Notes: generated from the sequence alone by a model not told the origin. DNA of 64,000 nt from Calendula officinalis (GCA_963853835.1 OY970829.1:11328446-11392445), one strand, 5' to 3'. Shown: positions 1 to 9,663, numbered from the stretch's first letter. Numbers and translations: made by a program.

Positions 1-46
1 GAACTCGGCTCGGCTTGGCTCGGCTCGACTTGTTTACACCCCTATG
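1..46. mobile_element. End fragment of hAT-like non-autonomous element
   Basis: The first bases are a run of GGCTCGGCT-type repeats ending in TTTACACCCCTA. The element at 32058-34707 ends in the same way (GGCTCGGCTCATTTATACCCTA), so this is probably the end of a related copy whose body lies outside the window. Confidence 0.45.
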
Positions 47-1146
47 ATGGATACAATTTTTTAATTGAAACTGAGAATCAAGAACATCAAAAGTCATTTG
101 ATTTTGGATGATTGTTGTATTCGATTAGGGTTTTGTAACGTTTAGGGAATTCGTTTTTTTCATGTAAAACCCATGTGGTTTATTGAACCACAAATTAATT
201 GATTCTTAGGTTTGAATTAATTCGTATATAGTCATTTTTGCCGTTTATTTGCTTTTCGTGTGTGTGTGTTTTTTTCTTCTTTAATGTTATAATCGAATTG
301 GGGTTACTTGAACGGTTGAACCAAGGTTTTTCGTATGTTTTCATTCATATCTTTCGAGCAAAAATATTTGCACAACAATAAGAAAATGTTAGACTCTAAA
401 GAATATGATATGTGCACATGGGTGGTATTGCGTATCCGGTATTTTGGAAAAATAAAATGGTTATCTAGTAGTTTTTAGTGTATTCTTATGAAAATCTGTG
501 TTTGAAGGGCCAAATTAGGAATACACCAAAACTCGAGGACCAAAAATGGCTTTGATGAAAAGGAAAAAGTAAAAGAGAGTGCAACATGGGTTCTCTGACA
601 GTTGATTTTATCCTTGTCGCTTTGAAAAGGAATGTATACAGCTACAGCATGAGCATGTGTACTCCTGCAGATTCCAACTGCCACACATTCCACCCATTTT
701 TTTCTCTTTTCTTCCATATAATTTTTTTTTTTACAATGTTTATAAGATTTGTACCAATGGAAATTCGATTAGCAACCGATGCCCTTCACGCCGTGTCAAT
801 GGGATGCGTTTGGTTAAATGAGTCGGCTAGCTGAAGGTAAGGAACTAGGGACCAAAGCGTATTTTAACAAGATATTATGTATATTTCATATGACGATACT
901 TAAAAAACCGAAGAGAATTGATATTGTTGGCGGATTTACCAGTTAACTATCAATTAGAATGTCAGCTGATGTAGCAAAAACAAAAGGTATCAGGGTTACA
1001 ATTGGCACCGATCAATTGGAGTCGGTTTATCAACATTGTTGGCACGCCTTTGTCAGTATCAGTTCACCACTTTTGTTTGGAGATGGATTGAAGGACAAGT
1101 TTGTGTGGGGTATTTGAGTAAAAAGTGGTATTATATTCATATACTA
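47..1146. other. Intergenic, no gene recognised
   Basis: AT-rich DNA. The two overlapping open frames on opposite strands at about 475-834 have no recognisable domain and look like chance. I see no RNA gene or clear repeat here. Confidence 0.5.
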
Positions 1147-1447
1147 CCTCCGTATCATAATAAGTGTTACATTTAAAGTTTCATGAATTTTGAGGTAAAA
1201 AATTAAAATTCAAGTTAAGACATATTAAAGTGGATAGTTAGTCCATGATGGTTCCCATCATTTATGAATAAAATGATAGTAATGATGTTTAAAAGTAAAT
1301 GTAAAAAGGTAATCTCACAATATTAAAGTGGATAGTTAGTGAAAGATGAGTCCCACTTTTTTTACCAAATAAGATAAATTTTAAAGTGTGTCACTTATTT
1401 TGAAATACCCAATAGCCAAAAGTGTATGACTTATTGTGATACGGAGG
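1147..1447. mobile_element. Stowaway-type (Tc1/mariner) MITE
   Basis: Terminal inverted repeats CCTCCGTATCA and TGATACGGAGG are flanked by TA on both sides (1145-1146 and 1448-1449). The inner arms continue the pairing (ATAAGTG near the left, ACTTATTGTG near the right). Size, termini and TA target duplication fit the Stowaway class. It has no coding capacity. Confidence 0.85.
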
Positions 1448-1838
1448 TAACATATTTTATAATGTGTGAGTCCCTAAAACATAAAATGAAGATGTCTTGT
1501 TCACATGTATACATCACTTGAATTGACTTAAACCCAAATGTAACAAAAAAACTAAAGTGTCAATATTGACAATTATCAGTCTAGATTCAATGTAGATTAT
1601 AAACAACTAGGGATTATAGATATTAGAAAGATGAACTAAAGCTACATCTAAAAAAACACATTAGCTACCAACATTAGGAAGGAATACAATAAGCGGTTAA
1701 ACGTCACACACACATTACATCATCTACCAATAAAAGGTTAGTGATTACAAACCATATTAGAAACGTAAAGTAGAACGAAAAAAAAAAAAAAAACATAATC
1801 TCAAAAGATTAGAGACGATATCAGATCAGTCATGTCAT
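1448..1838 (-). other. 3' flank of the FRL4-like pseudogene
   Basis: AT-rich stretch downstream of the FRL4 stop codon (the gene runs on the minus strand). It would hold the 3' UTR and polyadenylation site. An A-run at about 1776-1794 is the only notable feature. Confidence 0.4.
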
Positions 1839-2327
1839 CTACCGGTAGTAAGCTTGCTGGTAGGTGGGCCCCACACCATTCCCATACCCTCCATAAGGAG
1901 CATAGCTCATAGGCGGAGTCCCCGGGTACGATAGTGGGGGCGATAGCGGTGGGCAAGAATCGGGTGAGTATGCGGCATACGGCGCATACGGTGGACTCCC
2001 GTTTCCATACATTGGCGGTGGTGGTGGGACCGAGTAAACCGGGATGCCAGCTGGATATTGGGTTTGTGAGGGTGATGGAAATGAGGAAACATATGCGTTT
2101 GTGATGCGGCCGGCTTTTGCGGGTGGCATGGGCCCCACGTTGCTGACACGGGTTCTCTTGTTGGCGGGGCCCACTGCAGCCGGCCGCTTTTTCTCGATTT
2201 TCACCTTCTCGAGCTGCTCGAGCCGTTTTTTTAGGTTTTCGGGTGGGAATTCGGTTTCGAGTTTGTATTCTTCGATGCATTTGATTACGGCTTTAAGTGC
2301 GGATGCTTCTTTGCGTGCAGCTAAATG
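1839..2327 (-). pseudogene. FRL4: FRL4 exon 3, C-terminal Pro/Tyr-rich tail
   Basis: Begins after a TACAG acceptor. It encodes ARKEASALKAVIKCIEEYKL, then a Lys-rich segment with KRTR, a likely nuclear signal. A low-complexity tail rich in Pro, Tyr, Gly and Ser follows (PPPPPMYG, YAPYGGYGNGVGP) to the stop at 1839-1841. The frame is intact. Such tails are common in FRL proteins and may support condensate formation. Confidence 0.88.
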
Positions 2328-2473
2328 CTGTATAAAGTAACATAGATGGAGCACAAACAAACTAACAAGAGAAACATACATATTAGTTTGAATTCGTAGC
2401 AAATAATAACATTGATTCAATTAGAAATAGCATAATATGATGCATATAAGTTGGATATTTTGTGATATATATA

Positions 2474-2816
2474 GGCCAACATGGAATTTAATACGTTGAA
2501 CTTGACTGACTAGCTGTTCTACTACCCTACCACCCTGAATTATTAAAAGTGCAGCATGATAACATGAACTTGACAAAATGGTCAATTTAATACTTCGATT
2601 CACTAATTTGGTCTTGTATTCTCACATAATTTTACGTCCAATATCAATATATTGAGATGAACATATATTTTTCGAACGAAAGTAAGTCAATTAAGAAACC
2701 GCGATCAAATTAATGAGTCGAGGTACTAAATCGATCATTTTGTCAGCACCTTTAATAGTTCAGGATAGTAAAAAAACTGATCAGTGAAAGTTAGTGTACT
2801 AAAATGTATTTTGGCC
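2474..2816. mobile_element. MULE-type foldback MITE (family A), copy 1
   Basis: Ends GGCCAACATGGAATTTAATAC and GTACTAAAATGTATTTTGGCC form long imperfect inverted repeats. The flanking 9-mers ATATATATA and GTATATATA match at 8 of 9 positions. The same family occurs in SDE3 intron 1 (28048-28407) with a perfect 9-bp duplication. It lies in FRL4 intron 2. Confidence 0.75.
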
Positions 2817-2851
2817 GTATATATAATTATTAATTATATATACATATACAT

Positions 2852-3164
2852 GGTCCGATTCAGTGCAGAACCGTTTAAAGGTGCAGAACCGCAGAACCAT
2901 CCTAACATCCAATGTTTTCTATGTTATACATTAATTTGCATTTTCATACACACTATAACACATTTATACATTCAATGTTTTCAATTTTTTATACACATAA
3001 TATATATTTATATATTATGTGTATAAAAAATTGAAAACATTAAATGTTAGGATGGTTGCAGCGTGTATGAAAATTTACAGCTTATGTATAACATAGTAAA
3101 CATTGGATGTTAGAATGGTTCTGCGGTTCTGTAGCTTTAAATGGTTCTGCGCTGAATCGGGCAC
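2852..3164. mobile_element. Foldback element with 11-bp direct repeats
   Basis: The arms pair almost end to end: GTCCGATTCAGTGCAGAACC on the left, and the complement of GGTTCTGCGCTGAATCGGGC on the right. The centre is an AT-rich palindrome near 3000. TACATATACAT flanks it on both sides (2841-2851 and 3165-3175). A 9-11 bp duplication suggests a Mutator-like origin. It sits in FRL4 intron 2 next to exon 2. Confidence 0.72.
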
Positions 3165-3196
3165 TACATATACATAAGGTAATAAAAAGAATATAC

Positions 3197-3372
3197 CGCA
3201 GCACGGGTGGAATTAGTAGCATCTTCAAGAATAGATGTTGCGTCCTTTTTAGCATCTTTTAGGAAAGCTTTCAGCAAACAAACAGGGGGGAACCTGTCTA
3301 CAAGCCCAACTTCATGAGTAAAATGTACAGCATCAACTTGCTGTCCCTTGCTGATTAATTCTTCAATCATAT
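3197..3372 (-). pseudogene. FRL4: FRL4 exon 2
   Basis: An open 176-nt exon encoding MIEELISKGQQVDAVHF, then the EVGLVDRFPP and LLKAFLKDAKK blocks typical of the Frigida domain C-terminal half. Splice acceptor TTTTGCAG lies just upstream and donor GTATAT just downstream (minus strand). The codon split at the 5' boundary joins in frame with exon 1. Confidence 0.88.
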
Positions 3373-3495
3373 CTGCAAAACATTTTCCTCGATTATCTTA
3401 TAATACATTTGCCATAGACAAAACACTGTTCATTAGAAGAGTTTCCATATATAGTTATCCTACGTATATTTTGAAAGGCAAATTATGGTTTCTTT

Positions 3496-3575
3496 CATTG
3501 TAGTCCAAGTGGTTAGGTGTATTGGCAATCTGATTAAGCTCGCATGCTCGATTCCTGCTATTACCAGTTTTATTT
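3496..3575 (+). mobile_element. tRNA-related SINE fragment
   Basis: An A-box-like AAGTGGTTAGGTG is followed about 35 bp later by a B-box-like GCTCGATTCCTGC, then a T-rich stretch. The spacing fits an internal pol III promoter. The sequence does not fold as a complete tRNA, so a SINE head or tRNA-like relic is more likely. Confidence 0.4.
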
Positions 3576-3758
3576 TTTCATCTTAATTATTCATTTTAAA
3601 ATAAAAAGAAAAACTATTTTTAAAGGACTTAGATATGTTGTACGTCCCTATTTTATATTGCTTCTAAAATGTCATAAAGTTAATTAAGCAATTTATATAT
3701 TAAGTTTTTCTAATACATACCCTAGGCACGTAATATAACAATTTAAATGAATTAAAAA

Positions 3759-3933
3759 TGTTAATATTCTGAATTGCTTGATTTCTTCATTGATAGAGTT
3801 GGGTATAAATACCCTAAGAAATTACAGTTACAATTCAATAATAAGGAAATAATTAAATACATTAAATGACATCAATTGCATATATGAAACTGAAATTATA
3901 CTCCTTGATTATACTCCTTGATTCTTGCTAATA
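3759..3933 (-). repeat. TRIM LTR copy 1
   Basis: A 175-bp direct repeat starting TGTTAATATTCTG. In element orientation this is the 3' LTR. The adjoining CTCCCCTACAG is the complement of the polypurine tract. Confidence 0.85.
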
Positions 3934-4707
3934 CTCCCCTACAGTCGAATCTGTAGCTGAACGAAAAGAGAGACTGAAAATAGGAAGAGAGCCGTGGCTC
4001 TTGATATTAAACGATTAAACATAAAACAATTAAAGAAAGAAATGGAGCCGTGGCTCTTGACATTAAAAAAAGAAAAGAGAGAGCCGTGGCTCTTGATATA
4101 AAACGATTAAACGAAAAATATTAAAGAAGAATTAGAGCCGTAGCTCTTGACATTCTTTTAAGCACGTGGCTTCGAAAGAAAACAAACGAGATAGAGCCGT
4201 GGCTCTTGATATGAAATAAAATGAGATTCAAGACTACAAAAACAGAGTCTAGCTATCCGTTTTCTTGAATGGGAGCTTATGCTAAATGGAGATATTTCAA
4301 AGGAGCAAACTCATTTATCTAGAACAAGTAATTGATGCAGAATGCAGATTACTATTGAAAGTTACAGCAATGGCTGTTTTATCTATGGTGTAAGCCGTAG
4401 CTTATCAAGAAAGCCAAAGAAAAAGATAATGATTTCAACGAAAATTTCAGCCGTGGCTGCTGCAGAAAAGAGAGGAAAAAAAAAACAATTTCACAGCAAC
4501 TTATTTGTTGTTGGCTGTGAAGAAAGCAACAACGATTTGCTGGTAAAAAACGATTGGAGCTCTTGCTCGAAATGAAAGATGAAAGAAAACAAAGGAATGA
4601 GATCCCTCCGAATCACCGACGATTAGCCGGCGACCGGAGGATGATTCTCTGACCGATTTTGTTTCAGGAAAATGAATTGCCTCAAAGATGCGATGGCTCT
4701 GATACCA

Positions 4708-4895
4708 TGTTAATATTCTGAATTGCTTGATTTCTTCATTGATAGAGTTGGGTATAAATACCCTAAGAAATTACAGTTACAATTCAATAATAAGGAAATA
4801 ATTAAATACATTAAATGACATCAATTGCATATATGAAGCTGAAATTATACTCCTTGATTATACTCCTTGATTATACTCCTTGATTCTTGCTAATA
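4708..4895 (-). repeat. TRIM LTR copy 2 (shared middle LTR)
   Basis: Same repeat as copies 1 and 3 but about 12 bp longer, because the TACTCCTTGAT motif near the end is present once more. It serves as the end of both flanking units, as expected after unequal LTR recombination. Confidence 0.85.
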
Positions 4896-5672
4896 CTCCC
4901 CTACAGTCGAATCTGTAGCTGAACGAAAAGAGAGACTGGAAATAGGAAGAGAGCCGTGGCTCTTGATATTAAACGATTAAACATAAAACAATTAAAGAAA
5001 GAAATGGAGCCGTGGCTCTTGACATTAAAAAAAGAAAAGAGAGAGCCGTGGCTCTTGATATAAAACGATTAAACGAAAAATATTAAAGAAGAATTAGAGC
5101 CGTAGCTCTTGACATTCTTTTAAGCACGTGGCTTCGAAAGAAAACAAACGAGATAGAGCCGTGGCTCTTGATATGAAATAAAATGAGATTCAAGACTACA
5201 AAAACAGAGTCTAGCTATCCGTTTTCTTGAATGGGAGCTTATGCTAAATGGAGATATTTCAAAGGAGCAAACTCATTTATCTAGAACAAGTAATTGATGC
5301 AGAATGCAGATTACTATAGAAAGTTACAGCAATGGCTGTTTTATCTATGGTGTAAGCCGTAGCTTATCAAGAAAGCCAAAGAAAAAGATAATGATTTCAA
5401 CGAAAATTTCAGCCGTGGCTGCTGCAGGAAAGAGAGGAAAAAAAAAAAAACAATTTCACAGCAACTTATTTGTTGTTGGCTGTGAAGAAAGCAACAACGA
5501 TTTGCTGGTAAAAAACGATTGGAGCTCTTGCTCGAAATGAAAGATGAAAGAAAACAAAGGAATGAGATCCCTCTGAATCACCGACGATTAGCCGGCGACC
5601 GGAGGATGATTCTCTGACCGATTTTGTTTCAGGAAAATGAATTGCCTTAAAGATGCGATGGCTCTGATACCA

Positions 5673-5847
5673 TGTTAATATTCTGAATTGCTTGATTTCT
5701 TCATTGATAGAGTTGGGTATAAATACCCTAAGAAATTACAGTTACAATTCAATAATAAGGAAATAATTAAATACATTAAATGACATCAATTGCATATATG
5801 AAACTGAAATTATACTCCTTGATTATACTCCTTGATTCTTGCTAATA
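5673..5847 (-). repeat. TRIM LTR copy 3
   Basis: A 175-bp repeat preceded on the plus strand by GGCTCTGATACCA, the complement of the tRNA-iMet primer binding site. This is the 5' LTR in element orientation. Confidence 0.85.
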
Positions 5848-5852
5848 AAAAA

Positions 5853-6362
5853 TTCCAAAAATCAATAACTCAATGATGCCCAGATTTTCTATTTTATTGT
5901 GATGTATATAGTATTAAATGTTTTTTTGTAATTTAGTTTGAAAGTTCAATATCATTAAATGGATTTATTATGTGCCTTATTACACATATTAGAAAAATCT
6001 CTTTTATATTTTGATTAGGTCGTTTTTAAGGTCAAAATTATAGATAATATAAGACATTTGTCATTTTAATTTGTCTATTATATCCCGCAGCAACGTGCGG
6101 TAACTTTTTGCTTGTTTTAATACAAACATGACAAATGAAATACTATTAATTCAAGGAAATCAATAATCTGTCATCACTAATTTTCAGATAAACAGAGTGT
6201 TTAGATGAGGTGATTCTGATTATTCCATATCACATAATAATCAGTACAAACAGAGAAACTATATCCAGCACAACATTTTGTTAATTATCCACAAAATTAC
6301 TGTCAAATTGAATGCTTTAATCTGCATGTGTTATTTCTAGGGCAAATTAAGGAGAAAATTAC
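5853..6362 (-). other. Remainder of the large FRL4 intron
   Basis: AT-rich intron DNA between the TRIM element and the exon 1 donor. I see no further element or gene. Confidence 0.5.
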
Positions 6363-6983
6363 CATGCATTTGATGAGCAAGGCCAAGGGAAAGAGCAAGT
6401 TTAGGCATCTGTTTACGCCAAGCTGAAGCAACAACAAGCTTTCTATACAAATCAAGATCATCATCCTTAACAATTCCGAAAGTTACAAGATGTTGGAAGA
6501 ACGTATGAACATCAGGAGCTTTAACGTTCTCAATCCCACCACGTTCTTCTAAACTCTGTCAGCAATCTGGACAGCGTTCTTCTTCACACTCGGTGTCACC
6601 AAAACCCTAGTTTTCCCCAATATCGGATCCATCATCACCGGAATCAAGCTCTCCAGAATCAGAACACAAGCCCAGCTCAAATCAGTCAAGCACACCTGCC
6701 TCTTGTCCACCGGAAAAACCTCCGATATTGCCTCCAGTACGAACCTGGCCGGATCTGCGCATGAGGATAACGCCGACGGAATTTGACTTCGCATCGACTC
6801 CATTTCCTTCTTCTTACTAGCTACAAACGCCCAAAACCCTAGCGAATCCATCTTCATGCAGAACGACTTCAATTTCAACAGTAAACCCTCGGAATCGTCA
6901 ACTTCGGGATTGTTATCGGAATTGCTGCTTCCGGCTGTACCTGCGACAGCCGCCGCGGCTTTCACGGCAGCTTCGACTCTTTC
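6363..6983 (-). pseudogene. FRL4: FRL4 exon 1, Frigida core with frameshift
   Basis: Resumes exactly after the element, with an Ala-rich linker followed by the Frigida domain. The frame holds to QIADRV and then meets TAG at 6551-6549. The conserved ERGGIENVKAPD block follows in another frame and stays open to the splice donor at 6362. A deletion of a few bases, not a multiple of three, just before that block explains this. Family members usually carry a Trp-Lys-Ser-like stretch there, so about 7 bp lost is my estimate. Confidence 0.85.
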
Positions 6984-6988
6984 GAGAG

Positions 6989-7301
6989 TGATACGATCAA
7001 TTCAGATTTCAACTAAGAAACGAGAATCAATCCAAACAAACACAGAGATTGCTCAATTAAGAAAGCAATCTGAATGCAAATTCATTAATCGATGTTCAAG
7101 ATGTACAAACGATTACAAACGAAAGAGAATTCGAGAGAGAAACTGTTTACACAATGTAAAAGCTAACTATCTTCTTACAAAGACTATGTATTTATAGCTA
7201 AGAAGTCTAATTCACTAATCAGTAACAACATTTGCAAGTTGGTTAATTCGGTTAGCATTTGCATGTGCCCTCACGTGACACTCACTAATAAGTTCGTATC
7301 A
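6989..7301 (-). repeat. 3' LTR (plus-strand left copy)
   Basis: A 313-bp LTR. It keeps a CTAA-containing 4-bp stretch near TATTTATAG that the other LTR lacks. It borders the polypurine tract. Confidence 0.9.
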
Positions 7302-7320
7302 ATCCATTCCCCTTGAAATG

Positions 7321-7338
7321 ATCCTTGCCCTCAAGGAT
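7321..7338 (-). other. Polypurine-proximal hairpin, copy 1
   Basis: ATCCTTG, loop CCCT, CAAGGAT: a perfect 7-bp stem (loop AGGG on the element's sense strand), 7 bp from the polypurine-like tract. Confidence 0.6.
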
Positions 7339-7575
7339 GTTTTTTTTTAAAGGAAGAATTTGACAACATCAATTTAACACTATAACAAACCAGTAACCAA
7401 CCATTTGCTTATTTAAGGTAATGCAGCAACTCTCCTTTTCTTCTTAAGAGTTAAGACTATGCAGCAACTCAGCCACAACTTTTATATTGACTACTAGAAC
7501 CATATGCTTATTAACTCAACTTGATTTGCTCTTCATGTGACCTTATATGGGCCATACCATCCATTCCCCTTAAGA

Positions 7576-7595
7576 GATTCTTGTCCTCAAGAATC
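7576..7595 (-). other. Polypurine-proximal hairpin, copy 2
   Basis: GATTCTTG, loop TCCT, CAAGAATC: a perfect 8-bp stem (loop AGGA in element sense). It follows a second polypurine-like stretch at about 7558-7572. It differs from copy 1 by a paired change that keeps the stem. Confidence 0.6.
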
Positions 7596-7617
7596 GGTGT
7601 TTGATAAAAAAATTTGA

Positions 7618-8868
7618 CTATGTTTTCATGCAACTCGAGAGTAACATTTCCATCAATTTGACTTCAATTAGTGGATTCAACCCATCTTTACCAACCATTT
7701 GAGATCTTTTGAGCTCTAATAAAGCTTGCACACATGAGAATATATTCAAATAAATGTAATATCCATATACCTTCAAGAGCTTAATTTCCTTCAAATAACT
7801 CGACTCAAACTCCATTCGAGTTTCTACCAACTTCGTGATCTTAGAACCAATTCCAACTTGAGTTTTATCATCATTATCTTTTAAAGGTTTGTCATCTAAC
7901 ATTTGACCTTCAAGTTCAATATTTAAAATTTCATCTAAAGCTGGTTCATCTTCTTCTAAAGTTGTCACAGTTTCATTAGTTTGAACTTTATCTCTAACAA
8001 TCTTATCAATGACCACCATTTCATTGTTTTTGTCTTCCACATTATTTGAATCTTTTGGCTCCATCTCATTATCTATATAATCTTCTTTTTTGCAAACTTC
8101 ATCAAGAATCATAGAACCAATATTATAATTCACCTCATTTGCATCTTCAAGTTTAAGATTAGGTGACAATGGTGGATTCTTGATTCTCTTCATGAGATAG
8201 TTAGTCCTTTCTTGCACAATAGCCAAACAATAGGCATCATAAAGACTTTTAGGTTCAAACCTTGTAACTTCCTTCTCAATTTCGGGTTTCAAATCCGAAA
8301 TGAAGAGATGAATGATGCATGATTCAGATAAACACATTTTACTATAGAAAGAATTAAATTCTTCATAATATTCTTGAACCGTGCCTTCTTGTTTGAGATT
8401 CTTCATTATTGACATTTCATCGAACATCTTATGTGCATCATATGTTTTCTCATTTATTACTTCATTACTACTGTCTAATACCACTGTATTTCTCAAATCA
8501 CCAACAGACAATATACAAGAACTTGAATCTCTGACTTCTAAATTCGAAAATGGAAGATTGTGATTATTACCTCGGGAGTTTTCGCTCAAGTAATTTTGCA
8601 ATTGTCGGCAACAGTAATCTGCTGTGTTCTTGATCTCTATTAGAACCTTATTGATCTCTGCCAATGGAGAAACCACAGCCGAAGTAATCTCTTCTTTGAT
8701 AAAGTGACTTAATTCTTCATTTGGTTGAATCACCATTGATGGAATCAAATCAGAATTTGATGAATTCAAATTGCTGCATCGCACATTAACTTCTGCTGTA
8801 GAAAAATGCTCTGTTATTGTTCCACACATCGTATAATCGACTTTTGCTGTGCGAGAAGTAATCACCAT
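7618..8868 (-). CDS. Gag-like protein of the LTR element in FRL4
   Basis: An uninterrupted 416-codon frame. Residues about 150-220 match the retrotransposon gag (UBN2/Retrotrans_gag-like) pattern: LKQEGTVQEYYEEFNSFYSK, a hydrophobic HLFISDLKPEIEKEV block, then EPKSLYDAYCLAIVQERTNY. The C-terminal half is acidic and rich in Asp, Glu, Asn and Lys, with no zinc knuckle. The start codon lies about 65 bp after the primer binding site, as expected for the first frame of an LTR element. No pol follows. Absence of stops agrees with the young age of the insertion. The N-terminal 140 residues match nothing I recognise. Confidence 0.75.
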   Translation of the reverse strand: MVITSRTAKVDYTMCGTITEHFSTAEVNVRCSNLNSSNSDLIPSMVIQPNEELSHFIKEEITSAVVSPLAEINKVLIEIKNTADYCCRQLQNYLSENSRGNNHNLPFSNLEVRDSSSCILSVGDLRNTVVLDSSNEVINEKTYDAHKMFDEMSIMKNLKQEGTVQEYYEEFNSFYSKMCLSESCIIHLFISDLKPEIEKEVTRFEPKSLYDAYCLAIVQERTNYLMKRIKNPPLSPNLKLEDANEVNYNIGSMILDEVCKKEDYIDNEMEPKDSNNVEDKNNEMVVIDKIVRDKVQTNETVTTLEEDEPALDEILNIELEGQMLDDKPLKDNDDKTQVGIGSKITKLVETRMEFESSYLKEIKLLKVYGYYIYLNIFSCVQALLELKRSQMVGKDGLNPLIEVKLMEMLLSSCMKT

Positions 8869-8934
8869 TATTAATCTTGAACCTTAGCTCAAATCAAGCA
8901 CACAAATCGAATTCAATCTCAGGCCAAGAAAGTT

Positions 8935-8946
8935 GCTCTGATACCA
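8935..8946 (-). other. Primer binding site, tRNA-iMet type
   Basis: The complement reads TGGTATCAGAGC, matching the 3' end of plant initiator tRNA-Met. It is two bases inside the 5' LTR and fixes the element's orientation as minus. Confidence 0.9.
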
Positions 8947-8948
8947 AT

Positions 8949-9257
8949 TGATACGATCAATTCAGATTTCAACTAAGAAACGAGAATCAATCCAAACAAA
9001 CACAGAGATTGCTCAATTAAGAAAGCAATCTGAATGCAAATTCATTAATCGATGTTCAAGATGTACAAACGATTACAAACGAAAGAGAATTCGAGAGAGA
9101 AACTGTTTACACAATGTAAAAGCTAACTATCTTCTTACAAAGACTATGTATTTATAGCAAGTCTAATTCACTAATCAGTAACAACATTTGCAAGTTGGTT
9201 AATTCGGTTAGCATTTGCATGTGCCCTCCCGTGACACTCACTAATAAGTTCGTATCA
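8949..9257 (-). repeat. 5' LTR (plus-strand right copy)
   Basis: A 309-bp LTR bordered by the primer binding site on one side and the GAGAG target duplication on the other. Confidence 0.9.
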
Positions 9258-9524
9258 GAGAGCGATGGCGACGGAGTTTTCCATTGTGGTTTCGTGCTCT
9301 TCAAGAGAAACCAGAGAAGCTTTAGTTTCAGTGTCTAGGGTTTTGATTTTGTCCTTGATTGCATCTGATTTCTTTAGGAGAGTTTGCTCGAGCGAAGTAA
9401 AGTGATCGGATAGTTCTTTCCAGAGAAGAGTGCAGCTGGTCATGAGAGACGTCTGCCGTTGGAATTCATCGAAGCTCGGCGGCTGAGTCGACTCACCGGG
9501 ATCGGGGATCGAAATCGAACCCAT
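9258..9524 (-). pseudogene. FRL4: FRL4 exon 1, N-terminal part
   Basis: Encodes the first 89 codons, from MGSISIPDP to SVAIAL. The segment is rich in Glu, Lys and Leu and looks like a coiled coil (KELSDHFTSLEQTLLKK). It stops at the retrotransposon. The last five bases (GAGAG, plus strand 9258-9262) are one copy of the target duplication. A TTG-initiated extension of six codons is possible but the ATG at 9524 fits better. Confidence 0.88.
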
Positions 9525-9575
9525 TTCTCGAATCGATGTCAAAGATTAAGGCATGAAGAGAGGAAGAAACCCTAG

Positions 9576-9580
<5 letters not shown>

Positions 9581-9661
<81 letters not shown>
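9581..9661. repeat. (GA)n microsatellite in the FRL4 5' UTR
   Basis: About 40 GA units, starting some 57 bp upstream of the FRL4 start codon. On the transcribed strand it reads (CT)n, a common plant leader repeat. Length is likely polymorphic. Confidence 0.95.

Positions 9662-9663
<2 letters not shown>

Larger units (their letters stand above)
3759..5847 (-). mobile_element. Tandem TRIM retrotransposon (LTR-int-LTR-int-LTR)
   Basis: Three LTR copies (3759-3933, 4708-4895, 5673-5847) separate two nearly identical internal regions of about 775 bp. The minus-strand reading shows a primer binding site TGGTATCAGAGCC (tRNA-iMet type) next to LTRs 2 and 3, and a polypurine tract TAGGGGAG next to LTRs 1 and 2. 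LTR ends are TGTTA and TAATA (plus strand). The whole is flanked by AAAAA on both sides (3754-3758, 5848-5852). There is no gag or pol, so it must move in trans. It lies in the large FRL4 intron. Confidence 0.88.
6989..9257 (-). mobile_element. Non-autonomous LTR retrotransposon in FRL4 exon 1
   Basis: LTRs at 6989-7301 and 8949-9257 both run TGATACGAT to CGTATCA. I found only a 4-bp indel and one substitution between them. GAGAG flanks the element on both sides (6984-6988, 9258-9262). On the minus strand the order is 5' LTR, primer binding site (8946-8935), gag-like frame (8868-7618), and a polypurine-like AAGGGGAATGGAT (7314-7302) against the 3' LTR. There is no protease, reverse transcriptase or integrase, so another element must supply them. 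Near-identical LTRs indicate a recent insertion. Confidence 0.93.
1839..9524 (-). pseudogene. FRL4: FRIGIDA-like 4 (FRL4-type) gene, interrupted
   Basis: FRIGIDA-family proteins (Frigida domain) are plant nuclear proteins related to the flowering regulator FRI; FRL4-type members have less clear roles. The pieces, read on the minus strand, are exon 1 (9524-9258 and 6983-6363), exon 2 (3372-3197) and exon 3 (2327-1839). Splice sites are canonical: GT at 6362-6361 with AG at 3374-3373, and GT at 3196-3195 with AG at 2329-2328. Order of content: coiled N-terminus, Frigida core including LKSFCMKMDSLGFWAFV and the conserved ERGGIENVKAPDVHTFFQHL block, SAWRKQMPKLALSLGL, then EELISKGQQVDAVHF, and a Pro/Tyr-rich C-terminus ending AYYR. 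The start is the ATG giving MGSISIPDP. Two lesions break it: an LTR retrotransposon at 6989-9257, and a frameshift with an in-frame TAG at 6549-6551. The family call is firm; loss of function is inferred from the breaks. Confidence 0.9.

Noticed and set aside
1801..2340. Other-frame ORFs over FRL4 exon 3
   Set aside because: GC-rich exon gives open shadows on both strands; only the spliced FRL4 frame matches a family.
3496..3575. Functional tRNA gene
   Set aside because: A- and B-box-like words are present but no cloverleaf with paired acceptor stem can be drawn.
6856..7197. Plus-strand 113-codon frame running from FRL4 into the LTR
   Set aside because: Crosses an insertion boundary; its end is LTR sequence repeated at 8948.
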